A DNA stretch of 64,000 nucleotides from Actinoallomurus soli (GTDB lineage Bacteria; Actinomycetota; Actinomycetes; Streptosporangiales; Streptosporangiaceae): NCBI RefSeq assembly GCF_024055715.1, contig NZ_JAMXMV010000009.1, positions 62,001 through 126,000 of the forward strand. The letters are read 5' to 3'. How positions within the stretch are numbered: position 1 is the stretch's first letter; each line of letters begins with the position of its first letter. The position numbers and the translations under genes are program-made. Under the pieces are notes generated by a model. That model saw only the letters and a list, made by a program, of their open reading frames with translations. It was not told where the DNA came from and made no database searches. This document shows positions 27,833 to 37,673 of this stretch, in pieces.

Positions 27833-30325
27833 ACCGGCGGCCTCCACGACGGCGGCCCACGTCTCCAGGAGCGCCTGGGCGGAGTCCCGGTCGGCGCCCT
27901 CGGCCCACAGGTGGGTGACCGCCTCGGCCGGGTCGGGCAGGACGAGCACCCAGCTGGCGTCGTCCTCGATGACGCGGACGCCGTCGGTCGTGTCGATCGG
28001 GCGGTCGCCCGCGGCCTCGACGACGTGCCGCATGACGCTGCCCTTGGCCGCCCACGGGGTGGGGACCGACCGTTTCAGCAAGTGTGCCTCCGGGATCCGC
28101 TGGTCGATCTGGGAGAGCGTCAGGCGGGTGCGCGCGACCAGGCCGAGCAGCCGGAGGAACGCGGCGACCCCGTCCACCGTGGGGCTGAACTCCGGGATCA
28201 CGAACCCGCCCCGGCCGTCTCCGGCGAAGATGATGTCGTCGGCCGTCGTCGCCTTCGTCAGCACGTCCTGGGAGGTGGAGGTCCACTCGACCTGCACGCC
28301 GTGGAAGCGGCAGACCTGCTCGGCCACCCGCGTGGTGGTGACCGGCAGCGCCACCCGGCCGCCGCGCCGCTCCGCGGCCACGAGGTCGAGGACGACGAGC
28401 AGTCCGCGGTCGTCGCTGATCAGCTCGCCGTTCTCGTTGACGAGGCTGATGCGCTCGGCGACGGTGTCGAAGCGCACGCCGAACGCCGCCCGCGAGGAGG
28501 ACACCAGGTCGCTCAGCCGCTGCAGGTCGCGCATGCGCTCGGCCAGCGTCTCGGTCGGCGACACCTCGTCGAGGCGGTTGTTGACGGTGAGGACCTCGAC
28601 CCCGATGCGGCCGAGCAGCTGCGGCAGGACCAGCGATCCGGTGCCGCCGGCGCAGTCGATGACGATCTTCAGCTCGGCCTCGCGGACCCCGCGCAGGTCG
28701 ATGCGGCGCTCCAGGTCGCGCGCGTAGCTCTCGAAGACCCGGGCGGGATAGGTCAGCTCGGCGATCTCGCCGGGGAACGCCCGGCGGTACTCCTGCCGGC
28801 TGAACACCCGCTCCAGCTTCCGCTGCGCCGCCTGGGAGAGGTCCGCGCCGTTCTCGTCGAGGAAGAGGATGTCGACTCCCTGCGGGTCGCCCGGGGTCGT
28901 ACGGATGACGATGCCGCCCGAGCAGTCCTCCCGCGCGGTCTCGTACCGCGCGACCGGGATCGGGCAGGCCTCCAGGTCCTGGACGTTGATGGCGCTGGCG
29001 GTGAGCGCGCTCTGCACGGCGCGCTTGAGCGTGCGGGCCGCCCGGGAGGCGTCGCGGGACGCCGTCACGCCCGCGCCCTTCTTCAGCGTGGTGGCGTACG
29101 CGCTGGCCAGCCGCACCGCGAGCTCAGGGGTGATCTCGACGTTGACCAGGCCGGACACCCCACGCGGCCCGAAGAGCGTGCGCTGGCCGCGGGACTCCCA
29201 GATGACGCTGGTGTTGACGACCGCCCCGGCCTCGATGGTCTTGAACGGGTAGACCTTGACCTCGCTGGAGATGTACGCCTCGGCCTCGATCACGCACTCG
29301 TCGCCGATGATGGCGCCCTCTTCGACGCGGGCGGCGGACATGATGTCGGTGTTCTTGCCCACGACACAGCCGCGGAGGTTGGCCAGCGGGCCGACGAAGA
29401 CGTTGTCGTGGACGATGGCGCGGTGCAGGAACGCGCCCTCCTTGACGACGACGTTGCTGCCGAGCACGGTGAACTCCCGCAGCTCCGCGCCGGCCTCGAC
29501 CTTGGCGTAGTCGCCGATGTAGAGCGGGCCCTTGAGGATCGCCTCGGGGTCGACCTCCGCGCCCTCGCCGACCCAGACGCCCGGGGACATCTCGAAGCCG
29601 TCCAGCTCCGCCTGGATCTTGCCGGACAGCATGTCGGCCTGGGCCTTGAGGTAGCTCTCGTGGGTGCCGACGTCCTCCCAGTAGCCCTCGGCGACGTAGC
29701 CGTACAGCGGGGCGCCCTCGGCGAGCAGCTTGGGGAAGACGTCACCGGACCAGTCGACGGACTCGCCCGCCGCGACGTGGTCGAGCACCTCCGGCTCCAT
29801 CACGTAGATGCCGGTGTTGACGGTGTCGGAGAACACCTGGCCCCACGTGGGCTTCTCCAGGAACCGCTGGATGCGGCCGTCGTCGTCCACGATGATGATG
29901 CCGAACTCCAGGGGGTTCGGCACCCGCTTGAGGCCGATGGTGACGAGCGCGCCGTTCTCGCGGTGGAAGCGCACCATGTCGGTCAGATCGATGTCGGTGA
30001 GCGCGTCGCCGGAGATGACGAGGAACCGGTCGTCGCGCAGCGCGTCCTGGGCGTTCTTGACGCTGCCGGCGGTACCGAGGGGCATCTCCTCGGTCGCGTA
30101 GCTCAGCGCCATGCCGATCTCTTCGCCGTCGCCGAAGTAGTTGCGGACCAGCGCGGCGAGGAACTGGACGGTGACGACCGTCTCGGTGAACCCGTGCCGT
30201 TTCAGCAGACGCAGCACGTGCTCCATGATCGGTTTGTTGACCACCGGCAGGAGCGGCTTCGGCTGGTTGGCGGTCATCGGACGCAGGCGGGTGCCCTCCC
30301 CGCCCGCCATCACCACGGCCTTCAC
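27827..30325 (-). CDS. Mannose-1-phosphate guanylyltransferase-like / degenerate phosphomannomutase fusion (ManB-like)
   Basis: About 832 residues. Residues 1-235 are a nucleotidyltransferase ([34 protein letters not shown]), 245-375 a left-handed beta-helix (hexad repeats, e.g. [20 protein letters not shown]), and 385 to the end a phosphohexomutase-like region. In that region the catalytic serine loop is VTASRDAS instead of TASHNP, and the metal loop DGDADR has become DTVAER (about residues 620-625), so mutase activity is doubtful. GTG at 30325 is chosen because AAGGAG lies eight bases before it. The gene follows the CDP-alcohol phosphotransferase by 28 bases, as a probable operon. Confidence 0.88.
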   Translation of the reverse strand: MKAVVMAGGEGTRLRPMTANQPKPLLPVVNKPIMEHVLRLLKRHGFTETVVTVQFLAALVRNYFGDGEEIGMALSYATEEMPLGTAGSVKNAQDALRDDRFLVISGDALTDIDLTDMVRFHRENGALVTIGLKRVPNPLEFGIIIVDDDGRIQRFLEKPTWGQVFSDTVNTGIYVMEPEVLDHVAAGESVDWSGDVFPKLLAEGAPLYGYVAEGYWEDVGTHESYLKAQADMLSGKIQAELDGFEMSPGVWVGEGAEVDPEAILKGPLYIGDYAKVEAGAELREFTVLGSNVVVKEGAFLHRAIVHDNVFVGPLANLRGCVVGKNTDIMSAARVEEGAIIGDECVIEAEAYISSEVKVYPFKTIEAGAVVNTSVIWESRGQRTLFGPRGVSGLVNVEITPELAVRLASAYATTLKKGAGVTASRDASRAARTLKRAVQSALTASAINVQDLEACPIPVARYETAREDCSGGIVIRTTPGDPQGVDILFLDENGADLSQAAQRKLERVFSRQEYRRAFPGEIAELTYPARVFESYARDLERRIDLRGVREAELKIVIDCAGGTGSLVLPQLLGRIGVEVLTVNNRLDEVSPTETLAERMRDLQRLSDLVSSSRAAFGVRFDTVAERISLVNENGELISDDRGLLVVLDLVAAERRGGRVALPVTTTRVAEQVCRFHGVQVEWTSTSQDVLTKATTADDIIFAGDGRGGFVIPEFSPTVDGVAAFLRLLGLVARTRLTLSQIDQRIPEAHLLKRSVPTPWAAKGSVMRHVVEAAGDRPIDTTDGVRVIEDDASWVLVLPDPAEAVTHLWAEGADRDSAQALLETWAAVVEAAGS

Positions 30326-30353
30326 TGGAGCCACTCCTTCGCGGGTACGCCGA

Positions 30354-30947
30354 TCATGGTAGGGGTTCCGCTCCCTTCAGCTCGCCGGAGCCGCGGTCGG
30401 CCAGCACGAGCCGGCGGACCTGGACGGTGTAGAGGACGGCGGCCCACCAGTACAGACCCGTTCCCCAGATCGTGAACGCCCAGCCGACCACCTTCGCGAC
30501 GGTCGCGTAGGTCCCCGAGTGCGCCCCCAGGAACAGCAACGGGAAGGCATAGAGCAGGCAGAGCGTCGCCGTCTTGCCGACGAAGTGCACCGGGAGGGCG
30601 GCGTAGTCGTGCCGCCGCAGGACGGCGAGGGGCAGGGCCATGTACACCTCGCGGCCGACCAGGACGAGCGCCACCCAGAGGGGGACGACGTCCCGGACGA
30701 CGAGCCCGATGAGCGTCGCGAAGATGTAGAGCCGGTCGGCCGCGGGGTCGAGGAGCGTGCCGAGCTCGCTGGTCTGGTCGAGCATCCGCGCCAGCTTGCC
30801 GTCGAGCCAGTCCGACAGTCCCGCGAAGACCAGGATGCCCAGCGCCCACCAGTCCTCCTTGACGAGGACCAGCCACAGAAAGATGGGAACGCCGATCAGA
30901 CGAGCGAAACTCAATGCGTTAGGCCACGTCCACAGACGGTCGTTCAA
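30354..30947 (-). CDS. CDP-alcohol phosphatidyltransferase (PgsA2-like)
   Basis: A 197-residue integral membrane enzyme. The CDP-alcohol phosphotransferase signature is complete: [24 protein letters not shown] (split; D-G-x2-A-R-x8-G-x3-D-x3-D), with about five membrane helices. Members make phosphatidylglycerophosphate, phosphatidylinositol phosphate or related lipids; the alcohol acceptor is not defined by sequence. The position beside the DUF881/sbp genes matches Rv1822. ATG start at 30947. Confidence 0.88.
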   Translation of the reverse strand: MNDRLWTWPNALSFARLIGVPIFLWLVLVKEDWWALGILVFAGLSDWLDGKLARMLDQTSELGTLLDPAADRLYIFATLIGLVVRDVVPLWVALVLVGREVYMALPLAVLRRHDYAALPVHFVGKTATLCLLYAFPLLFLGAHSGTYATVAKVVGWAFTIWGTGLYWWAAVLYTVQVRRLVLADRGSGELKGAEPLP

Positions 30948-31204
30948 CGCCCACCTCCCGCTCCCCCACGCTGGTCATGACCTTACCTGTCGGTACCGCC
31001 GCGTGCCGTGGCCGGGCCGTGGACGCGGCGCCGAGCCGCCTTCCGCGGCCGCGCAGGCCGGGCGTGTGATCGGCGGATTCATCCGCGGCCGGGCGTGCCG
31101 GGGCCCGCGGACCGGCTCGTCCGGGTCCGGCCATCGGCCCGGTCAGGGCTGGCCCGGAGCCGGACGGCATGTTATTCCGGCCCGCACGCGCGGGCCGGGG
31201 GCGG

Positions 31205-31399
31205 TCAGACCCGGCCGGCCGGCTCGCCCTCCGGGCGCTCCGGGCCGGGTCCGCGATCGCCCGCGCCGGCGGGCGCGGGCGGCCGCATCCGTGCGATCTC
31301 CACACAGCAGCCGCTGGGATTGCTGTACCTGCTCTTGCGCCAGTCTCGATCCGGCGACGGGACGTCCGGGCCTGTCCGCAGCACTGTGATCCCTTCCAC
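31205..31399 (-). CDS. Truncated DUF397-domain protein (orphan)
   Basis: A 64-codon frame with GTG start. The segment RDWRKSRYSNPSGCCVEIA is the N-terminal half of DUF397, a small domain normally encoded beside an XRE-type regulator. The usual second half (VRDSK..GP.L.f....W) is replaced by a Pro/Gly/Arg-rich tail (DRGPGPERPEGEPAGRV), so the gene is probably decayed or frameshifted. No helix-turn-helix partner is adjacent. It lies in a ~600-base gap (30948-31554) with nothing else recognised. Confidence 0.5.
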   Translation of the reverse strand: MEGITVLRTGPDVPSPDRDWRKSRYSNPSGCCVEIARMRPPAPAGAGDRGPGPERPEGEPAGRV

Positions 31400-31554
31400 G
31401 GCGCCGCCCGCGGATCATCCTCCGGCGGGCCGTGGATCGGCTTGGTGATCCGCGTCGAGGGGCGCGGCCGGCGCCCGATCATGCGCATCATATCCCGGCA
31501 TGTGCACAATGCACATGCCCGGGAATCCACGAGGTCGGCGGACGGCGCGGGCGG

Positions 31555-32532
31555 CTACCAGCGGTGGTGCACCTGCGGGCGGATCCGGCGGTCGTAGAGA
31601 TCGCGCACGGAGTCGAGCGTCGGCTCCGGCAGCGGCTCCATGCCGGCCGCGGCGCAGTTGGCGCGGACCTGGTCGGGGTTGCGCGCGCCCGGGATGACCG
31701 TGGTGACGCCGGGCTGCTGGATGATCCACCGGAGTGCCGTCTGCGCGGGGGTGGCCCCCGGCGCCGCCAGCGCCGCGAACTCCGCCGCCGCGTCGACTCC
31801 GGTGTCGTAGTCCACGCCCGAGAACGTCTCGCCGACGTCGAACGCCTCCCCGCGCCGGTTGAACGTCCGGTGGTCCGCGGGGCCGAACTGCGTGTCGTGG
31901 CGGTAGCGGCCCGACAGCAGGCCCGAGGCCAGCGGCACGCGCGCGATGATCCCGACGCCCGCCTCGGCGGCGGCCGGCAGCACCCGCTCCAGGGGCTTCT
32001 GCCGGAAGGCGTTCAGGATGATCTGAACGCTGGCCGTGCCCGGCCGGGCGATCGCGGTGAGCGCCTCGTCGCACGTCTCGACGCTGACGCCGTACGCGGC
32101 GATCCGTCCCTCGTCGACGAGGGTGTCCAGGGCGTCGAACACCTCGTCGCGGGAGTAGACCGGCGTCGGCGGGCAGTGCAGCTGGACGAGGTCGAGGGTG
32201 TCGACCCCGAGGTTGGCGCGCGACCGGTCGGTCCAGGCGCGGAAGTTGTCGAGGGTGTACTCGGCGGGGTCGAGCGGGGCCCGGCGCCCCATCTTCGTCG
32301 CGACGAACAGACCGGGGTGATCGCGCAGGAAGCGGCCGATGATCTGCTCGCTCCGCCCGTCGCCGTAGACGTCGGCCGTGTCGAGGAACGTGACCCCGGA
32401 CTCGACCGCCGCCTCGAGGACGGCGACGGCGTCCTTCTCCTCCACCTGCCCCCAGTCGGCCCCCAGCTGCCAGGTGCCGAGCCCGATGACCGACGCGCGC
32501 CGGCCGATCCTGTCGATGAGACGTTCCTCCAT
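31555..32532 (-). CDS. Aldo/keto reductase
   Basis: A 325-residue (beta/alpha)8 NAD(P)H-dependent oxidoreductase. The catalytic tetrad is visible: D51 and Y56 in [15 protein letters not shown]80 in VATKMGRR and H119 in LVQLHCPP. Cofactor-binding residues fit [24 protein letters not shown] (split) near the C-terminus. It resembles YajO/AKR12-type reductases; substrate not determinable. ATG at 32532. Monocistronic; the hairpin at 32591-32635 lies just upstream. Confidence 0.9.
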   Translation of the reverse strand: MEERLIDRIGRRASVIGLGTWQLGADWGQVEEKDAVAVLEAAVESGVTFLDTADVYGDGRSEQIIGRFLRDHPGLFVATKMGRRAPLDPAEYTLDNFRAWTDRSRANLGVDTLDLVQLHCPPTPVYSRDEVFDALDTLVDEGRIAAYGVSVETCDEALTAIARPGTASVQIILNAFRQKPLERVLPAAAEAGVGIIARVPLASGLLSGRYRHDTQFGPADHRTFNRRGEAFDVGETFSGVDYDTGVDAAAEFAALAAPGATPAQTALRWIIQQPGVTTVIPGARNPDQVRANCAAAGMEPLPEPTLDSVRDLYDRRIRPQVHHRW

Positions 32533-33005
32533 GACAGGCCATTATCGGGTCCGCCCCGCCGTGCGCCGCGACCGGGCCCGTGAACCGATGGGGCGCTGGA
32601 CGCCGGTGTCTCGTCACCCGCGGCGTCCAGCGCCCTTGTCACCGGCCCCGGATGCGCGAGAGGCCGGGCTGAGGAGAGGCTGGATCTACTGGGGCGGATC
32701 GACGTGCCTCTCCATCCACGGTCCCGGGAACGGCGGGCTGGGCGGTGCGATTCATTTTGGGAAGATCCACTAAGGATCGGCACACCCGCCTGTCACCGGA
32801 ACACTTTCGACGGTAACCCCGCAGGTCAGCACAGGGGAAGAAGCTCCACCTTCACAGAAAATGACAACGGATGTCCGATTCGGTGACCAAGAGACCGCGT
32901 CCGCCCGGCGCCGCGGGGCGGCGCCCCGGGTCTTCCGCCCGGGTCCGCGTCACCGGAGAGATGGCGGTGGTCGTGGTGGTACCGGTCGTCACGCGCCGCG
33001 GCCGA
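32533..33005. other. Intergenic region, 473 bases
   Basis: Contains the hairpin at 32591-32635 and otherwise no feature I can support. Rightward frames across it are antisense extensions of the PH-domain gene. Confidence 0.5.
32591..32635 (-). terminator. Hairpin terminator candidate
   Basis: GGGCGCTGGACGCC (32591-32604) pairs perfectly over 14 bp with GGCGTCCAGCGCCC (32622-32635), with a 17-base loop. It is placed to end leftward transcripts from the PH-domain gene before the aldo/keto reductase. Confidence 0.6.
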
Positions 33006-33896
33006 TCAGCGAGCCGAGGCAGGGGGCTCGGGGAGTGCGGTCGGGGTGATCCGCCACCCGGTGGGAACGATCTCCCGTGCTGCGGTGATGAAGTCGGCAG
33101 CGGCCTGTTCGGCGTCAGGTCCCTCGAAGAAGAAGATGGTGTAGCGGTCGTTGTGCTCGGTGACGGGGGCGGCCGCGTGTGTGCGGGCCAGTTCCGGCAG
33201 CACAGTGTCGATCAGGTCGGCCTGTCGGTCGTCATGGGGCCCGCGGTGGTTCACGGTGACGGGGTGGGTGTTGTGGGAGCCCTTGCGGACGTCCATCGAG
33301 ACGGCGAGGGTCTCCTCTTCCAGGGTGTACTTGGGAGAGCGGAACCGCATGGCATACGGTCCGGGCCGCGGGAGGCCGTGCCGTTCCAGCTCGGCGAGGA
33401 CACGCTCCCGGCACCCTGGCGCGGCGCCGATGGAGCCGGCGCCGGGGTCGATGCTGAAGAGGGTCATGACGACCGGGCCCGTGGCGTACGGCTGTTTCCG
33501 CATGGCGTACGTCAGATGGCGCCCTTCTGGCGGAGCGCTGCTCTTCAGCACCAGGCGGAGTCGATAAGTCATCAACACGGTACGCCCGGTGTTCACATGT
33601 TCGGTGTAGATCAGGCCGGCGATGTCGTCCCAGGGGATCCGGCGGCGGCGCCACGGCCGGATGATGGTGACGGCGGTGTCATCGAACCGCACCGCCACCA
33701 GCCAGGCCATCTGCACCGCATGAAGCAGGAGCGGGGTAGCGAGGATGCACAGGAGCCGCCCGCCCGGGGAGTGCAGCAGGCCCAGCCCGGAGGCCAGGCC
33801 GATCCCGAGGGGGAGACCGGCGAGCCATGCCACGGCCAGAGGCAGTCTGTGCTCTGGTACCAGCGGATACAGGCGAACGGTCGTCGATTCCGGCAT
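33006..33896 (-). CDS. Bacterial PH-domain membrane protein
   Basis: A 296-residue protein. Two membrane helices at about 17-35 and 40-62 (LPLAVAWLAGLPLGIGLASGLGLL, LLCILATPLLLHAVQMAWLVAV split) precede a PH-like beta domain (VRFDDTAVTIIRPWRRRRIPWDDIAGLIY split), the form of actinobacterial bPH_6-type proteins. A second domain (about 170-290, EETLAVSMDVRKGSHNTHP ... NDRYTIFFFEGPDAEQAAADFI) is of unknown function. ATG at 33896 chosen; an upstream in-frame GTG at 33905 is possible. Confidence 0.6.
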   Translation of the reverse strand: MPESTTVRLYPLVPEHRLPLAVAWLAGLPLGIGLASGLGLLHSPGGRLLCILATPLLLHAVQMAWLVAVRFDDTAVTIIRPWRRRRIPWDDIAGLIYTEHVNTGRTVLMTYRLRLVLKSSAPPEGRHLTYAMRKQPYATGPVVMTLFSIDPGAGSIGAAPGCRERVLAELERHGLPRPGPYAMRFRSPKYTLEEETLAVSMDVRKGSHNTHPVTVNHRGPHDDRQADLIDTVLPELARTHAAAPVTEHNDRYTIFFFEGPDAEQAAADFITAAREIVPTGWRITPTALPEPPASAR

Positions 33897-33937
33897 TGAC
33901 CCCACCGCCCCGTCGTTTCAGGTCATTCTCGGACCGT

Positions 33938-33987
33938 CGATCGGCTGCGGCAAGGCGATCGGCCGCGGCAAGGTGATCGGCCGCGGC
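33938..33987. repeat. 18-bp tandem repeat, 2.8 copies
   Basis: Units at 33938-33955 (CGATCGGCTGCGGCAAGG), 33956-33973 (CGATCGGCCGCGGCAAGG) and a partial unit at 33974-33987. The array begins two bases past the stop codon of the leftward phosphotransferase gene. Confidence 0.8.
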
Positions 33988-33988
33988 G

Positions 33989-34876
33989 TCACACGCTCGC
34001 GAGCGCGATGGCCGTCCAGTGCTCGAATCGGGAGTACCCGTCGGCGATGTCCTGGGTCTCCGGAACGGGCATGTTCAGGATCATGTCGGCGGCGTCCAGG
34101 AGGTCCCAGTAGGGATGGCGGCCGTCCGGCCCGGCGATCCGCTGGTAGAAGGCGAGGAACCGCTCGGCGACCTCGAGGCCGTACTCGACGGCCAGGCTGA
34201 TCCGCATCCGGGCCAGGTCGACGCCGTACGGGCCCCGGCAGCCGGTCGTCCAGTCGACGATCCCGGTCAGCCGGTCCCCGGACCACATGATCTGCCCCGG
34301 GTGGAAGTCGCGGTGGATGAACCCGGCGGGCGTCTCCGGGGCGGGCCCGGAGATCACCTCGAACACTCGCTGCCAGAGCTCGGGGCTGCCCGACCAGGCG
34401 GGCGGGCGGCGCTCCCCGTGGACGGCGGGGTCGTGGTACGGCGCGTAGGCGCGCAGGTCCGCCTCCGGCTGCACCTCGTGGACCCGGGTGAGGGCCTGGG
34501 CCATGCCGACCAGGTAGGCGTCCATGTCCCAGGGCCGCACCGCGTGCCGGCCCGGAACCCGTGTCACGAGGAGCGCGGGGACGTCGCAGAGCCGGCCGTA
34601 CGGGTCGGCGGCGAGCAGGCGCGGCGCCGGCACCTCCGTGTCGTCGAGAAGCTCGAGGACGGCGGCCTCGACGGCCGGGACGTACCAGGGGTCGGTCCGC
34701 AGCCGCGCGGTGTCGTGGAACCGGCGGACCACCAGGCGGCGTACGGGGTCGGTGCCGGCGTCGATCGCGTGCAGGGTCGTCGAGCCGGCGCCCATCGAGC
34801 GGATCGAGGTGATCCGGCCGCCCACGACGTCACGGACCCACCCCAGGACCGTCTCCGGCGGATGCGGAGATGCCAT
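33989..34876 (-). CDS. Aminoglycoside-phosphotransferase-family kinase
   Basis: A 295-residue APH/choline-kinase-fold protein. The catalytic loop is GFIHRDFHPGQIMWSGD (Brenner motif H-x-D-x4-N here with Q in place of N), and the metal aspartate is in GIVDWTTGCRGPYGVDLA. The N-lobe has TLHAIDAG and LVVRRFHD with the lysine position occupied by R. It is probably a small-molecule kinase, not a demonstrated resistance enzyme. Single gene between a PH-domain gene and a divergent glycosylation operon. Confidence 0.8.
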   Translation of the reverse strand: MASPHPPETVLGWVRDVVGGRITSIRSMGAGSTTLHAIDAGTDPVRRLVVRRFHDTARLRTDPWYVPAVEAAVLELLDDTEVPAPRLLAADPYGRLCDVPALLVTRVPGRHAVRPWDMDAYLVGMAQALTRVHEVQPEADLRAYAPYHDPAVHGERRPPAWSGSPELWQRVFEVISGPAPETPAGFIHRDFHPGQIMWSGDRLTGIVDWTTGCRGPYGVDLARMRISLAVEYGLEVAERFLAFYQRIAGPDGRHPYWDLLDAADMILNMPVPETQDIADGYSRFEHWTAIALASV

Positions 34877-35012
34877 CTACCGGGTGGAGCCGATCTGAGC
34901 CACGGTGACCACCTTAATCGTCCGTCGATTACCCCGGTGTCGCCTGCCCGACACCGTCCGTTCGCCGAGCGCGGCTAGCGTCGCTGCGCCACTTCCGACG
35001 ACATGAGGCTCA

Positions 35013-37673
35013 ATGGCTAATTCCGATCGCATCTCCGAGGTCTACAAAGGCGAGATCTGGGCCGAAAGCACGCAGCGGGTCGCTCGTGATCGTATCCACT
35101 GGCTCGTCGGCCAGGCCACCGGAGAGGTGCTCGACATCGGGTGCTCGCAGGGCATCGCCTCGATCCTGTGCGCGCGGCGCGGGCTGACCGTACTCGGCGT
35201 GGACATCCAGGCCGACCGTATCGAGTACGCGAACAAAGAGCGCGACGCCGAGCCGGAGGACGTACGCGGCCGCCTGGAGTTCCGCCTCGCGGACGCGAGC
35301 GCGCTGGACCTGCCCGACGCCTCGTTCGACACCGTCATCATGGGCGAGATCGTCGAGCACATCCCGGACGCCTCCCCGTTCCTCAAGGAGGCCGCGCGGG
35401 TGCTGCGCCCGGACGGGGTACTGGCCCTGACGACGCCGTTCGGCCTCAGCAAGCACCACGACCACTACGCCACCTTCTACGTGGACTCGCTGGTCCGGCT
35501 GCTCGCGCCGTACGTCTCGATCGAGAGCCTCGACATCGTCGACCGGTACCTGCGGGTGCGGGCGCACCCCGGGCCGATGGCCGACCCGGACCGGCTGATC
35601 ATCGAGTCCCAGCCGCTGATGGAGCGCGCGTTCATCGCGATCCAGGAGGCGATGCAGGACGAGAAGGAGCGGATGCGGCGCTACGACATCGCGATCGCCC
35701 GCTACGAGCAGGTCAACGCCCGGATGAAGAACCTCGAGGCGCGCCTGGCCCACCAGTCCTACCGGACCGAGTACGTCACCTGGCAGCTCAAGTCCGCCAA
35801 GAACCGCAAGTGGTGGCGGCTGGGCGAGGCGCTGTGGAGCGCCAAGCGGCCCGCGGACGCGCTCAAGCTGCCGAAGAGCGTGGCGAGCGCGCTGAAGCCC
35901 CCGCCGCGCCTCGCGGAGCCGAAGCCCGACACGACGACCGGCTCGCCGGACCAGACGGGGCACTACTCGGCGATCGCCATCCCGGAGGTCGCCGTCCCGG
36001 ACGGGCCGGTCGCGCGGGGCCTGAAGGTCGCGGTGATCCTCGACGTGTTCTCCGCGACGGCGTTCCGGTACGAGTGGCAGCAGATTCAGTTCGGACCGGA
36101 GGACTGGCGCGAGGTCCTGGAGCGCGAGCGGCCGGAGTTGCTGTTCGTCGAGTCGGCCTGGCACGGCAACGACGGGCGCTGGGCGACGATGATGAGCGCG
36201 GCGGGCGCGCCGAAGCAGCCCGTGCGCGACCTCGTCGCCTGGTGCCGGGCCCAGGGCATCCCGACGGTGTTCTGGAACAAGGAGGACCCGCCGAACTTCG
36301 ACCGGTTCATCGAGACGGCGAAGCTGTTCGACCGGGTCTTCACCGTCGACGCCGACTGCATCCCGCGCTACGTCGAGGCGCTGGGCCATGACCGGGTCGC
36401 GCTGCTGCCGTTCGGCGCGCAGCCGCGGATCCACAACCCGGTGGCCGTGCCGGGCGGGCGGAAGTACGAGGTGGCGTTCGCCGGGACGTACCACTCCAAG
36501 AAGTATCCCGAGCGCGCGGCGCAGATGGACACGATCCTCGCCCCGGCCCGCGAGTTCGACCTGCACATCTACAGCCGCATCTCCGACGACCCGGACTTCC
36601 AGTTCCCGCCGGAGTACGCCGACCACATCGTCGGGTCGCTGCCGTACGAGAAGATGCTCGCCGCGTACAAGGCGTACAAGATCTTCCTCAACGTCAACTC
36701 GGTGACGAGGTCGCCGACGATGTGCGCGCGCCGGGTGTTCGAGCTGTCGGCCTGCGGCACGCCGGTCGTCTCCGGCCACTCGCGGGCCCTGGAGGAGGTC
36801 TTCGGCGACCTCGTACGGCTCTCGACCGCCCCGGAGCAGACCACCGAGGCCCTGGTCGAGCTGATGAAGAGTGCGGACCTGCGGGACCGCGTCGGGCACC
36901 TGGCCATGCGCGAGGTGTTCGAGAAGCACCTGTACGGGCACCGGGCGGACGCGATCCTGTCGGCGGCGGGCGTGTCCGCGCCCCGCCGGGAGCGTTCGAT
37001 CTCGGTGATCCTGCCGACCAACCGCCCCGAGCAGATCGACCACGCCATCGAGCAGGTCGCCCGGCAGGTCCACCGGCCGCTGCAGCTCGTCCTGGTCACG
37101 CACGGCTTCTCCTCCGACCGGGCCGCGGCCAAGGCGCGGGCCGCCGGGCTGGAGAACGTCGTCGTGCTGTCCGCCGACGCGGGCCTGACGCTCGGCGCGG
37201 TGCTGAACCTCGGCATCGACGCGGCCGACGGCGCGTACCTCGCCAAGATGGACGACGACAACCTGTACGGGCCGCACTACCTGAGCGACCTGGCCTACGC
37301 CTTCGACTACACGACGGCCGGCCTGGTGGGGAAGGGCGCGCACTACTGCGAGATGCGCACGCACGGGGTGACCCTGCTGCGCTTCCCGCACCTGGAGCAC
37401 ACCGAGGCGGAGCTCATCCAGGGCGGCACGATCCTCGCCGACGGCGACGTCCTGCGGCGGCTGCGGTTCTCCGATCTACCCCGCGCCGTGGACAGCGACC
37501 TGCTGCGCCGGGCCCAGGCGGAGGACGTCGGGATCCACTCCGCGGACCGCTTCAACTTCGTCTCCGTGCGCGGCGACCGCGAGGCGCACACCTGGAAGGT
37601 CAGCGACGAGGAGTTGATGCGGCACGGCCGGGTCGCGTTCCACGGTCCCGCCGAGGAGCACGTCGTCTTCTGA
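35013..37673 (+). CDS. Three-domain methyltransferase / CgeB-like glycosyltransferase / GT2 glycosyltransferase
   Basis: An 886-residue protein. Residues about 30-165 are a class I SAM methyltransferase (EVLDIGCSQGIASILCARRG, DASFDTVIMGEIVEHI, AARVLRPDGVLALTTPFG). A coiled-coil linker follows (about 205-260). Residues about 330-640 are a CgeB-type (spore maturation) glycosyltransferase with VAFAGTYHSKKYPER and MCARRVFELSACGTPVVSG. Residues about 660-870 are a GT2/GT-A glycosyltransferase (SISVILPTNRPEQIDHAIEQV, AYLAKMDDDNLYGPHYL with the DDD metal motif). This suggests stepwise assembly of a methylated glycan. ATG 35013; the stop overlaps the start of the GT-C gene (TGATG). Confidence 0.85.
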   Translation: MANSDRISEVYKGEIWAESTQRVARDRIHWLVGQATGEVLDIGCSQGIASILCARRGLTVLGVDIQADRIEYANKERDAEPEDVRGRLEFRLADASALDLPDASFDTVIMGEIVEHIPDASPFLKEAARVLRPDGVLALTTPFGLSKHHDHYATFYVDSLVRLLAPYVSIESLDIVDRYLRVRAHPGPMADPDRLIIESQPLMERAFIAIQEAMQDEKERMRRYDIAIARYEQVNARMKNLEARLAHQSYRTEYVTWQLKSAKNRKWWRLGEALWSAKRPADALKLPKSVASALKPPPRLAEPKPDTTTGSPDQTGHYSAIAIPEVAVPDGPVARGLKVAVILDVFSATAFRYEWQQIQFGPEDWREVLERERPELLFVESAWHGNDGRWATMMSAAGAPKQPVRDLVAWCRAQGIPTVFWNKEDPPNFDRFIETAKLFDRVFTVDADCIPRYVEALGHDRVALLPFGAQPRIHNPVAVPGGRKYEVAFAGTYHSKKYPERAAQMDTILAPAREFDLHIYSRISDDPDFQFPPEYADHIVGSLPYEKMLAAYKAYKIFLNVNSVTRSPTMCARRVFELSACGTPVVSGHSRALEEVFGDLVRLSTAPEQTTEALVELMKSADLRDRVGHLAMREVFEKHLYGHRADAILSAAGVSAPRRERSISVILPTNRPEQIDHAIEQVARQVHRPLQLVLVTHGFSSDRAAAKARAAGLENVVVLSADAGLTLGAVLNLGIDAADGAYLAKMDDDNLYGPHYLSDLAYAFDYTTAGLVGKGAHYCEMRTHGVTLLRFPHLEHTEAELIQGGTILADGDVLRRLRFSDLPRAVDSDLLRRAQAEDVGIHSADRFNFVSVRGDREAHTWKVSDEELMRHGRVAFHGPAEEHVVF

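Noticed and set aside
27911-30475. An 854-codon rightward open frame
   Set aside because: Antisense to the ManB-like gene, with no recognisable domain and no ribosome site.
32871-33899. A 342-codon rightward frame
   Set aside because: Antisense to the PH-domain membrane gene, which has membrane helices and a domain pattern.
33989-34876. Antibiotic resistance gene
   Set aside because: The APH fold alone does not imply resistance; the catalytic Asn is Gln and the substrate is unknown.
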